From RPQK01 sp041946865 (GTDB lineage Bacteria > Acidobacteriota > UBA6911 > RPQK01), in the NCBI GenBank assembly GCA_041946865.1, contig JBHGBF010000072.1, forward strand, positions 1 through 45,312: a stretch of DNA of 45,312 nucleotides. Direction: 5' to 3'. Positions within the stretch are counted from its first letter, which is position 1; each line of letters opens with the position of its first letter. Below are positions 33,260 to 42,100 of this stretch, one piece after another. Under the pieces are notes generated by a model. It saw nothing but the letters and a program-made list of their open reading frames with translations. It was not told the DNA's origin and made no database searches. Made by a program: the position numbers and the translations under genes.

Positions 33260-34404
33260 AGACCCCCCTTCGCAATCGACTTATCAGCCGCCGGGAGCGT
33301 CGCGAAAAAGGTAGAACCGGCCCCGGGCTGCGAATCAACCCAGATCCGCCCTCCGTACTCTTCGATTATCCGCTTGCAAATCGCCAGTCCCATTCCGCTG
33401 CCCGGGTATTGGGCGGCAGGGTTCAGACGTCTATGCATCTGAAAGACACGCTGGAAATCAGCTCGGTTTATGCCTATTCCGTTGTCCTTTACCGACACCA
33501 GCCACTCGCCCTGCATCCGCTGGGCAGCGACCTGGACTTCAGGAGTGGCCTGCGATCGGAACTTGATCGCGTTCTCTAAAAGATTTTGAAAGAACCGGAC
33601 CATGTCGTTGAATCCGGCGTCGACGACCGGCAATCTTCCCCGCTTTATCACGGCCCCCGAGTCCTCGATCTTGGCCCTGAGATTCACGATGGCGCTGTCC
33701 AGCGCCGCTTCCAAGTCGGTCTCTTTGGCTGCCTTCTTGTTCTTGCCGACATCCAGGTACTCGAGATAGTCGTCCAGCATGCCCCGCATCCGGTCGGAGG
33801 CCTCGATCACATGGCGCAAATACCGCTTCATGTCAGGGTCGGAGTCAAGCAGCTTTTCTTCCAGCAGACGGCTGAACCGGGATATGCCGCGAAGCGGTTC
33901 CTGAAGGTCGTGAGAAACGGCATGAAGCAGCTCGATGGATTGGTTCGTCGAGGGACGCGGATCCGGGATGATCGGGTCGGATTCCACGGCGGACGGGGAT
34001 CCCAGGCAAGCTTCCAGCCTTTGCACCAGCCGCAGATATCCCCTGGGCGACTTCGCCACATAGTCGGCAAATCCGCTTCTGAGCGCCCGACGGACGATTT
34101 CCTCGCTGCCGGAACCCGTGAACAGGATAACCGGGCACTGCGGCAGGATCCGATGGACCGCGTCAAGGACATGAAAACCATCGGTCCAGCTCAAGCGGTA
34201 TTCCGTAATCACGCCGGCAAGCGGATGGCTTCCGAGGATCTGCGCCAATGAGTCTTCGTCCGTAGCACGCAGGATTTCCGTAGCCGGAAGCTCCCGGCTA
34301 AGAACGAAGGTCATCAGAGCGCAGTCGTCCGCGTTCTCATCAATGACCAACAGTTGCCTTGAACCTGCCTTCGCTGTCTGAGCAAACGAGAGCCGTTGGT
34401 TCAC
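33256..34404 (-). CDS. Hybrid receiver-histidine kinase with degenerate receiver
   Basis: The 382-residue product has an N-terminal receiver domain (about 16-130), a dimerisation domain with the phosphorylatable histidine in AVSHDLQEPLRG (about H165), and an HATPase domain with NLLENAIKF, DNGIGI and GSGMGLA. The kinase core is complete. The receiver keeps the acidic pocket, T96 and K118, but the phospho-acceptor is replaced: VITEYRL has glutamate (about E68) where aspartate is expected. There is no membrane helix, so it is cytoplasmic. It overlaps the next gene by 4 bases and should phosphorylate its receiver. The GTG start has GGAG just upstream. Confidence 0.9.
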   Translation of the reverse strand: MNQRLSFAQTAKAGSRQLLVIDENADDCALMTFVLSRELPATEILRATDEDSLAQILGSHPLAGVITEYRLSWTDGFHVLDAVHRILPQCPVILFTGSGSEEIVRRALRSGFADYVAKSPRGYLRLVQRLEACLGSPSAVESDPIIPDPRPSTNQSIELLHAVSHDLQEPLRGISRFSRLLEEKLLDSDPDMKRYLRHVIEASDRMRGMLDDYLEYLDVGKNKKAAKETDLEAALDSAIVNLRAKIEDSGAVIKRGRLPVVDAGFNDMVRFFQNLLENAIKFRSQATPEVQVAAQRMQGEWLVSVKDNGIGINRADFQRVFQMHRRLNPAAQYPGSGMGLAICKRIIEEYGGRIWVDSQPGAGSTFFATLPAADKSIAKGGL

Positions 34405-34779
34405 ATCGCTCCGAAGCAGGACCCACTTGGGGTACCAGTAGCCAAAGCGTTGCGTTTTGGGGACTTCCTAAAAAACGGGGCGTGAGCCAATCCGTGCCAC
34501 TCTTCTCGTGCTGAGCAGCAGTAGGTCCGTGCTACTGGGCCCCGGACGATTGTCCCGGGTGACTATGCTCCTCGCCGGAAAACACTCCCCGTGTCATTAT
34601 ACAGCCTCAAAATCTGGCTCTTGATGCCAGACATCATACTCGCAATTCAAGCGAAAGAAACCGAATTTCGTCATGAAATTCCAACATCCCTGACCGGGAG
34701 AGACGTCAACACAAAATACCGGTATCGCCACATCCCCTGGTTCACTATCATGTTAGGCAGATTCAATGGAGGAGGACTC
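34405..34779. other. 375-base intergenic region with two small hairpins
   Basis: This separates the minus-strand kinase from the plus-strand GH9 gene, so it must hold both promoters. Two adjacent hairpins lie at 34519-34537 (CAGTAG/CTACTG) and 34541-34559 (CCCGGAC/GTCCCGGG with one bulge). I find no coding homology, tRNA or recognised riboswitch. Confidence 0.5.
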
Positions 34780-36582
34780 GTGAAATCACATACCAGCGCC
34801 GCAGTGGTCTTCGCTCTTCTCCTGGCGTCAACCGCCTGGGCGAAGGACGACGGGAGCCAGATGGACTCCAGATTCCGCCTGAATTATCTCGGTTACTTCG
34901 CACGGGCCGACAAAATCGCCCTGTTCCTCTCGGAAATCGGTGGCTCCAAAACCTGGCAGGTGGTTGACTCGTCCGGAAGGGTCGTCGCCTCCGGTACTTC
35001 CCAGGATTACGTGAGTCGTGACTTTGCCTCCGGCGACAGCTTCTTCCGGATCGATTTCTCCACCTTTACCGGGACAGGCGCCGGTTTCAGGCTGGCTGTA
35101 GATAATATCCGTTCCGAGCCATTTGACATCACCCCCGGCTGCCCTTACGGAGACCTGGCTGCGCAGAGCTTCGACTATTTCAAGGACCATCGGACTCCCG
35201 AATACACCTTTGACCAGTTCCTGCATAACTGGGCCACGGGGAGCATCAAGGGGCCTTTCTGGAACGACGCGGGCGACAAAGGCTTTTACACGACCAACAC
35301 CGCGCTGGCCGCCTGGCTTCTCATGAACCTTTACGAAAGATACGCCGAAGCCGACGGCTCTTTCGGCACTGGTGTGACCCTGTATGACGAGCTCCTCGTG
35401 GGTACCGACCTGATGCACAAAGTCATCCTGCCGGGCCAGAAGCTGGCCATCCCGAAGCTGCACACCCATGTGCCCAGCTGGGGACCATGCCCCCCGTACA
35501 ACGGAGGCACCTCCTGCATCTCGAAACCCGAGACCAAAGCGACTTTCGCCGTTGCCAGGACACTGGCTCAGCTGGCTCGCCTGCACCTCGCCCAGAAGCA
35601 GCCTGAAGCGGCGCGCCAGGCTTTTCACCAGGCCCGGCAGGCCCTCGACAATGCCCGTAACGAGCCTCCTGTCTGTCGGGATTTCAAGGACTTCGGCGGT
35701 GAAGGCGGAATCTACCCCGATAATGACAATTACGCTTTGTGGCGCCACCCCCGGCGCAATCGCAACCCCTGCCATCCCGATCGCAATAATATTGAGGACG
35801 ATGAGTATGCGGCTATCGTGGAAGTTTTCCTGAGCGCCCTGGCCCTGAACGACCCGCAGGCCGACTCGCTCCGCAAGCTTGTCACCAGCCACGTCCGTTT
35901 CGGCGATATCTCTGAGTTCTGGTGGGCCGCAGTCGCCCCGCTCGGCAACGTCTCGCTCCTTACCCTCAAGCCCCGCGGCGTGGACCTGGCCCCCATTCGC
36001 AAAAACCTCTTCGCTTATGCCGAAGAGTGCATTAAGCAGATGGGAGTCGGCTACCCGGGCGTCACCAAGGACGTTCGTTCGAACCGTTGGGACAGCGGAG
36101 ATAAGGATGACGTCGATAACAACTGGCGCTGGGGATCGAATCGCCTCATCCTCGATGACGCCATCGTCATGGCCATTGCGGCCGAGGAGAAACGGGCGGC
36201 GGGAGATAGGGCGGCAGCCGCACGGTACGCACGCTACGCCCTGCGCGTCATGGACTACCTCCTCGGCACAAACGCCATGGCGCTGTCCATGATTTCCGGC
36301 TTCGGGGAAAACGCGGTGGAGCGACTCTTTGATTGCTGCGTCCCCAACACCGAGCGCGGTAAGATGGCCCTCGGTCCGAACAACTGGACCAACGCCGATG
36401 ACCCGGATATGCCACCCTTCGGCTCGCTGCCTGGCATGAAGATGATGCCTAAGACCGGGACAGGCTGGGCAGCACGGGAAGTCGCCATCGATGCCAATGC
36501 CCCGCTCGTCTGGATGGCCTGGTGGGCCGAGCACAAGGCAGCAGAGCTGCTGGGAGAGGGAAGGATGAAGGATGAAGGATGA
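34780..36582 (+). CDS. Secreted glycoside hydrolase family 9 enzyme (cellulase-like)
   Basis: The 600-residue product has a signal peptide ending in ASTAWA, an N-terminal Ig-like CelD domain (starting about RLNYLGYF) and a GH9 alpha/alpha barrel. The catalytic DAGD base motif is present in WNDAGDKGFY and the acid glutamate in REVAIDANAPLVW. It probably hydrolyses beta-1,4-glucan or related glycans; the exact substrate is not readable. GTG 34780 has a perfect GGAGGAGG immediately upstream and is followed by the signal peptide, so it is preferred to the longer frame from 34591. Its final residues and stop codon are encoded by the adjacent heptanucleotide repeat. Confidence 0.88.
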   Translation: MKSHTSAAVVFALLLASTAWAKDDGSQMDSRFRLNYLGYFARADKIALFLSEIGGSKTWQVVDSSGRVVASGTSQDYVSRDFASGDSFFRIDFSTFTGTGAGFRLAVDNIRSEPFDITPGCPYGDLAAQSFDYFKDHRTPEYTFDQFLHNWATGSIKGPFWNDAGDKGFYTTNTALAAWLLMNLYERYAEADGSFGTGVTLYDELLVGTDLMHKVILPGQKLAIPKLHTHVPSWGPCPPYNGGTSCISKPETKATFAVARTLAQLARLHLAQKQPEAARQAFHQARQALDNARNEPPVCRDFKDFGGEGGIYPDNDNYALWRHPRRNRNPCHPDRNNIEDDEYAAIVEVFLSALALNDPQADSLRKLVTSHVRFGDISEFWWAAVAPLGNVSLLTLKPRGVDLAPIRKNLFAYAEECIKQMGVGYPGVTKDVRSNRWDSGDKDDVDNNWRWGSNRLILDDAIVMAIAAEEKRAAGDRAAAARYARYALRVMDYLLGTNAMALSMISGFGENAVERLFDCCVPNTERGKMALGPNNWTNADDPDMPPFGSLPGMKMMPKTGTGWAAREVAIDANAPLVWMAWWAEHKAAELLGEGRMKDEG

Positions 36583-36700
36583 AGGATGAAGGATGAAGGA
36601 TGAAGGATGAAAGGAAAAAGAAGGATGAAGGATGAAGCAGGAAGGATGCTAAGGAAGAAGCACGAAGAAAGGATGAAGGACGAATAAGAAGGATGACGGA
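36561..36700 (+). repeat. Heptanucleotide AAGGATG tandem repeat, purine arm
   Basis: Seven perfect copies of AAGGATG run from 36561 to 36609, followed by a further 90 bases of degenerate purine-rich copies. Because 7 is not a multiple of 3, the repeat reaches a TGA in every plus-strand frame within about 21 bases; the GH9 gene stops in its third unit. It is the first arm of an imperfect inverted repeat with the following segment. Confidence 0.92.
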
Positions 36701-36702
36701 TG

Positions 36703-36807
36703 CCTTATCTCTTCATCCTTGGTCCTTCCCTCTTCGTTTCCTTCTTTCCTTGTTCCTTTCCTTCATCCTTCATCCTTTCTTCATGCTTCATCCTTCGCCG
36801 TTTGTCC
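36703..36807 (+). repeat. Pyrimidine arm of the heptanucleotide inverted repeat
   Basis: This stretch is rich in CATCCTT and CTTTCC motifs and is the complement type of the preceding purine array. One exact 17-base pair of inverted segments joins 36664-36680 to 36766-36782, so a long imperfect hairpin or cruciform is possible. It lies 20 bases before the start codon of the GH29 gene and may act as a terminator, spacer or structured leader. Confidence 0.85.
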
Positions 36808-36826
36808 TTCTGTTTGGAGATTACCT

Positions 36827-38158
36827 ATGAAAGACGCGAACCTGTTGAAAGTTCTGAAGCCCTTGAAACTCCTCGTTTGGGCTTCTCTCGTATTCCCTGG
36901 GCCTGTCCTTTTCGCGGCCGACGGCTACCAGCCAAGCCCGGCCAATCTTCAGGCGCGCGAGTGGTTCCAGGACTCGAAATTCGGACTCTTTGTCCATTGG
37001 GGTATTTACAGTGTCCGGGGAAGGGCCGAATGGGTGCTCTACAATGACCGGATACCGCTTAGGAACTACGAAACGCTTGCCCAGTTCTTCAATCCGACGG
37101 AATTTGATCCGGCCGAATGGGTCGCCCTCGTGAAAGAAGCCGGGATGAAGTACATCACGATCACCAGCAAGCATCACGACGGCTTTGCCATGTTCGATTC
37201 GAGGGTCTCCGACTGGGATATCGTCGATCGGACACCCTACAAGAAGGACGTCCTCAAGATGCTGGCGGACGAATGCCGGCGGCAGGGCATTAAATTGTTC
37301 TTCTACTACTCTCAGCTCGACTGGCGCCATCCTGATTACTTTCCTCTCGGGCGCACCGGGGAGGGGCTGGGCCGCGCCGAGCAGGGCGACTGGCAGAAGT
37401 ACCTCGAATACCAGGACAGCCAGCTCCGCGAATTGCTGACCAACTACGGAGAAATCGGCGGCATCTGGTTCGACGGCTGGTGGGACAAGAAAGACGGTGA
37501 CTGGAAGCTGGAGAGAACCTACAAGCTGATCCATGACCTGCAGCCGCAGGCGCTTGTCGGCAACAACCACCATCAGGCGCCGTTCCCGGGCGAGGATTTC
37601 CAGATGTTCGAAAAGGACCTGCCCGGTCGAAACACAGCCGGTTTCAACGCCGAATCGAAGATCGGCGACCTGCCGCTCGAGACGTGCGAAACGATCAACG
37701 GGAGCTGGGGATTCAACCTGTCCGACAACCGCTTCAAGAGCACGCGGGAATTGGTCCACTACCTGGTAAAGGCAGCCGGTAACAACGCCAACTTCCTCCT
37801 GAATGTGGGTCCCATGCCCAACGGAAAGATCCAGCCGGAGTTCGTCCAGCGGCTGAAAGAAATGGGCGCTTGGCTGAAGGTCTACGGCGATTCTATATAC
37901 GGCACGCGCGGCGGCCCGGTTTCCCAGCGTCCGTGGGGTGTCACCACCGCGAAAGAAAACCGCGTTTTTGTGCATATACTCGATTGGCCTGACCGCATGC
38001 TCGTTCTGCCGGCTCTTGGCCGGCCTGTTAAAGCGGCCAGGCTGCTGAAAGATGGCGCCAAAGTGGAGGTCCGGCAGTCTCCTGCGGGAACGGTCTTGAT
38101 TCTGCCCGCCGGGCCGGCGGCCGGCGAGGTTGACACCGTGGTGGAGCTGGAGTTGTAG
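36827..38158 (+). CDS. Secreted alpha-L-fucosidase, glycoside hydrolase family 29
   Basis: The 443-residue product has a signal peptide (hydrophobic about 12-30) and a GH29 barrel. The conserved FGLFVHWG, SKHHDGFAMF and DGWWD motifs are visible, and the catalytic nucleophile is about D216 in GGIWFDGWWD. It removes alpha-L-fucose from glycans in the envelope or outside the cell. ATG 36827 has GGAG 8 bases upstream; the upstream in-frame stretch is repeat-encoded and not part of the gene. It may be transcribed with the GH9 gene across the repeat. A strong terminator follows. Confidence 0.95.
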   Translation: MKDANLLKVLKPLKLLVWASLVFPGPVLFAADGYQPSPANLQAREWFQDSKFGLFVHWGIYSVRGRAEWVLYNDRIPLRNYETLAQFFNPTEFDPAEWVALVKEAGMKYITITSKHHDGFAMFDSRVSDWDIVDRTPYKKDVLKMLADECRRQGIKLFFYYSQLDWRHPDYFPLGRTGEGLGRAEQGDWQKYLEYQDSQLRELLTNYGEIGGIWFDGWWDKKDGDWKLERTYKLIHDLQPQALVGNNHHQAPFPGEDFQMFEKDLPGRNTAGFNAESKIGDLPLETCETINGSWGFNLSDNRFKSTRELVHYLVKAAGNNANFLLNVGPMPNGKIQPEFVQRLKEMGAWLKVYGDSIYGTRGGPVSQRPWGVTTAKENRVFVHILDWPDRMLVLPALGRPVKAARLLKDGAKVEVRQSPAGTVLILPAGPAAGEVDTVVELEL

Positions 38159-38206
38159 CTTCGACGCGCTCCAGAGCCGCTTCGCCAGATCCCCCTCCAT
38201 TCTCCT

Positions 38207-38230
38207 CCCCCGGCTGCCGGTGGCCGGGGG
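38207..38230 (+). terminator. Rho-independent terminator after the fucosidase
   Basis: An 8-base stem pairs 38207-38214 (CCCCCGGC) with 38223-38230 (GCCGGGGG) around an 8-base loop, followed by a pyrimidine tract CTCTCTTCTTCTTT. This is the most convincing terminator in the window and ends the GH9/GH29 block. Confidence 0.8.
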
Positions 38231-38258
38231 CTCTCTTCTTCTTTGGTGTAAATCAAAC

Positions 38259-38274
38259 TACAATATTGCATAAC
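38259..38274 (+). promoter_or_regulatory. Possible -10 region of the phosphatase-kinase operon
   Basis: TACAAT at 38259-38264 and CATAAC at 38269-38274 are the only AT-rich -10-like hexamers in the 93 bases between the terminator and the phosphatase start. TTGGTG at 38243-38248 is at the wrong distance from the first and 20 bases from the second, so the pairing is unsettled. Confidence 0.3.
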
Positions 38275-38323
38275 GCGACAAATAAGACGTGAACCTTTGG
38301 CTGCTCGCCACCAGGGGGACCGG

Positions 38324-39079
38324 ATGATTATCTGTGCCGCTTTGTCGGATGTCGGGCGCAGGCGCCAGGTCAACCAGGATTTTCTGATTTTGAACGAAGC
38401 CTCTGCGTTCTTTGTCCTCACCGACGGCATGGGCGGACACTCCTCCGGGGAAGTCGCCGCCCGAACCGCCGCGCATGCTCTTAATGACTTCGTCACCCTC
38501 GCTACCGAGCCCCAGGAGATGACCTGGCCTTTCGGATACAGCACTGGAATTCCTTACGAGCACAACGTCCTGAAAACTGCGGTTTCTCTGGCGAACCTGA
38601 AAGTCACCCACCTGGCCGAGCTTGAGGAGCAGTACGCAGGGATGGGAGCGACCCTCTTAGCCGTCTGGATCAGGGGAGAGAAGGCTTTCTACTGCTACGT
38701 GGGCGACAGCCGCCTCTATCTGCTTCGCGACAGCCAGGTGAGACAGCTGAGCGAGGATGAAACCCTGGTCCAGGAGTTACTGCGGCGAGGGGTCATCACC
38801 CGTGAAGAAGCCAGGCAACACCAGATGCGCCATGTCGTGACCCGGGCTATCGGCATGCGCGGGAGACTCGACGTTGAGGTCCGGGAACAGGAACTGCAAA
38901 AGGGAGACCTCCTCCTGATGTGCTCTGATGGTTTGACTGATCGCGTGAGCGATGCGGAGCTTTGTCAGAAGCTGTCCGCGGATGCCGGCCTGGAGGAGCT
39001 TTGCCGTTCGCTTGTCGATTCGGCAAATGCGGCTGGAGGTGAAGACAACGTCACCGTGATTCTCTTGAAAAACCAATAG
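38324..39079 (+). CDS. PP2C-type serine/threonine phosphatase
   Basis: The 251-residue product matches the bacterial Stp1/PrpC-type PP2C family. Motifs are SDVGRRRQVNQD (the usual NED reads NQD), LTDGMGGHSSGE at about 32-43, CSDGLTD, and GGEDNVTVIL at the end. These bind two divalent metals that drive hydrolysis of phospho-Ser/Thr. ATG 38324 has GGGGG 6 bases upstream. It is 54 bases before the kinase gene and surely counteracts it, as in the common bacterial kinase-phosphatase pairing. It is soluble, with no membrane helix. Confidence 0.94.
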   Translation: MIICAALSDVGRRRQVNQDFLILNEASAFFVLTDGMGGHSSGEVAARTAAHALNDFVTLATEPQEMTWPFGYSTGIPYEHNVLKTAVSLANLKVTHLAELEEQYAGMGATLLAVWIRGEKAFYCYVGDSRLYLLRDSQVRQLSEDETLVQELLRRGVITREEARQHQMRHVVTRAIGMRGRLDVEVREQELQKGDLLLMCSDGLTDRVSDAELCQKLSADAGLEELCRSLVDSANAAGGEDNVTVILLKNQ

Positions 39080-39133
39080 GGGGCCAGGACCCAGGAGGCC
39101 GACCAGGACGTCAGGAAGCTGGGTCATTCGGAT

Positions 39134-42100
39134 ATGGCCGAGAAAACAATCGGCAGATACGAGATCCAGGGCGAGTTAGGCCGGGGCGCGATGGGTCTGG
39201 TATACAAAGCCTACGACCCGGTGCTCGAGCGCCATGCCGCCATCAAGGTCATGACCACTTCCGGGGAGATGGATGACGAGCTGCGGGTACGCTTTTTCCG
39301 CGAAGCTCGGTCGGCCGCCCGCCTCAGTAATCCGCACATCATCGCTATCTACGACATGGGAGACGACCAGAATCGCCCCTTCATCGCCATGGAGTTTGTA
39401 GAAGGCGAGGATCTGAAGGCGCTGATTCGCGAGAGGGTCTTTGTGCCCTTTGCCCGCAAGCTGGAGCTGGTCGGCCAGATTTGCCGAGCGCTTCATTACG
39501 CCCACAGGCATGGCGTGATCCACCGGGACGTCAAGCCAGGGAACGTGCGACTGACGACCGAGGGCCAGGTCAAGATCCTGGACTTCGGATTGGCCCGTCT
39601 GGGCGCTTCGGACATGACCCGAACGGGCACTCTGATGGGCACGCCCTACTACATGTCGCCCGAACAGGCTAAGGGAGCGCGGGAGATTGACGGGAGGAGC
39701 GACCTTTTCAGCGTGGGTGTGATCCTCTACGAGTTCCTCTGCTATCGCCGTCCCTTCGAGGCCGATTCCCCCACGGCCGTTTGTTACCAGATTATCGCCG
39801 AGCCTCATTCTCCACTCTCGGCGCATCTTCCGGGCTGCGACAAGGAGCTCGAAGCCATTCTCGACAAGGCGCTGGCAAAAGATCCCGCTGAGCGCTTCGC
39901 GAGCGGCGAGGAGATGGCTTCCGCCTTATCGGCCTTTATCGCGCAATTGCCCGAAAAGGAAAAGGAGTTGCGGGCCAAGGTCGAGGAAATCGAGGCCGAA
40001 GTCGAGCGCCGGCGTGCCGAAGCCCAGCAGCACCCGCTGCCCTCGCTTCTCGACCCGGCCCTCCTCGATGACACGCTTTTCCCCCAGGCGAACGAAACCG
40101 CGGCGCGGCCGGAGACGCCGGGAGGCGATCACGTCCAGGAGGATTACGGTCACCTGCTCCAGCGGAAGGCTCAGCTGGAAAAAGTCCTGCACTCGATGGT
40201 CCGCGACCTCAAGAAGGTCAAACCGCTCGTTGAATCCTTCGAACACTGCAAACACCAGCTCCAGGCCGGCCAGTGGGACGACTGCCTGGCGAACGTCCGC
40301 GAGATGCTGAAGCTCTTTCCCCGCAACCCCGACCTCCTGGCAATGGAGAAGCGGTGCCTCGAAGAGCTCGAGCGCAAGCAGCGGGATCGGGAAAGGCGAG
40401 CACAGGCAGAGGGCGTGCTCCAGGAGGCCCGGCAGGCACTGGCCGCAGGCAGCTATGAGGCGGCCGGGCAGAAAACGGAGGAGGCGCTTGCCCTGCAACC
40501 AGGCTGGGCCGGAGCGCTGCAACTTCGAGAGCAGTGCGCCGAGCTGGCTCGGCGTGAGCAAGCCCGGGCGCTTCTTGCAGAGGCGCAGAGCTGTTGCCGC
40601 CGGGGCGGGTTTGGAGAGTCTCGGAACCTGGTGGATAAGGGGCTTGAGCTGGTCCCGAATGACGCGGACCTGAAAAGGCTCCGTGAGAAGCTGGACACGC
40701 TGGAGAGCCTGATACGCCAGGCCTCAAGCAGCTTGGAGCGAGGCGATTACGAAGAAGCGCTCGAAATTGCGGGCCACGCCCTGGAAGTCGATGCGGAACA
40801 GTCGGCTGCCAACGAGATTCGTCGGACGGCGACCGAGTTGCTGCAGCGACGCCGGCAGATCAGGCAGATGCGCGCCGAAGCGGAAGGGTTGCTGTCCGAA
40901 GGCCGGTATGAAGCATGTGCCGAAATCTGCCGGGCCGGACTGAAACTGGGCGGAGTAAGCGGCGTCTTTCGCCGGCTCGAGAGGCAGGCTCAGACTCAGC
41001 TCCAAAAGCGGAAACAGGCCGAGGAGCTGCTCGCCGGCGCCCGGCAGTATCTGCTGGCTCGCGATTACGAACAGGCGATCAAGCAGTCGAAAGCTGCTCT
41101 GGAGCTGGTTCCGGAAAACGCCGAGGCGCTTCAAACTGCGCAGCAGGCAGAGGAGGGTGTCCGGACTCAGAAGCGACTGAAGGAACTGATTGGCACAGCG
41201 CGAGAGTTGGCCCGTAACCAGCGCTGGCGCGAATGCCTGGACGCGGTAAACGACGGGTTCCGCATCGAGCCGGGCAACCAGGAGCTGATTGATCTCCAGC
41301 GTCAGGCTTCTCAAGCCCTGGAGCGCAGACGCCAGGCGGCGAAATTGTCTTCCGATGCGGCCGGCTTCCTGAAGCAGGGAGACTACCAGGCTGCCCTGAA
41401 GGCCTCTGAGCAGGCTCTGGCTCTTGACCCGCAGTGCGAGGAGGCTGTGAAGGCAGCCGCTCAGGCGCGGTCTGAGCTGGAACGGCGAAGCAAGATTGAA
41501 GCCCTGAGCGTCCAGGCGCGAGCCGCCGTCGAGAAACAGGACTACGAGGCTGTCCGGGCTCTGGCGCTTGAGGGAGTGGCCCTTGCCGGTAGTCACGAGG
41601 AGCTGGAGCAGCTGCTTGCGACGGCAAATGAGAAGCTGGCGCTCGAGCGGCAGATCGCCGGGCTGCTGGAGGAGGGTCGGGCGGATTTCGATCGGGGACG
41701 GTTTCCGGAGGTCCTCGGCATCACCCAGGAAGTACTCCGCCTTTCACCGCGCCATCCCGGGGCCCTGGAGCTGGAGCAGAAGGCGTACGCCGCAATCCGT
41801 GAGGCGGAACGCCGCGCGAAAGTGGAATCTCTTCGAGCCGCGGCAGGAAAAGCGCAACAGGCGGGGGATGCGGACGCGTGCCTTAAGGCGGCCGCCGAGG
41901 GTTTGGCGCAGGATCCCCGGGATGCGGAGCTTCAGAAGCTGAGGAGTTGGGCCGAGGGGCGTCTTCAAGAGCAGCGCGCCCAAAAAGAGCGCCGGGAGAG
42001 GGCCGACAAGCTGCTGGCCACAGCCCGGAAGGATCTTTCGGGGAGGCGGCTCCGGCGGGCGCGCCGCCGGTTCAACGAGCTGCTCAGGCTCGAACCGGGT

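Noticed and set aside
34519..34559. Riboswitch in the leader of the GH9 gene
   Set aside because: There are two small hairpins, but no conserved aptamer core I recognise for cyclic-di-GMP, cobalamin, TPP, SAM or glycine.
34828..36534. Long minus-strand open frame (about 568 codons) opposite the GH9 gene
   Set aside because: It is antisense to a GH9 enzyme with correct signal peptide, ribosome-binding site and catalytic motifs, and its own translation shows no domain.
36719..36826. N-terminal extension of the fucosidase from the repeat region
   Set aside because: The extra codons come from the pyrimidine repeat, and the ATG at 36827 has a good ribosome-binding site followed by a signal peptide.
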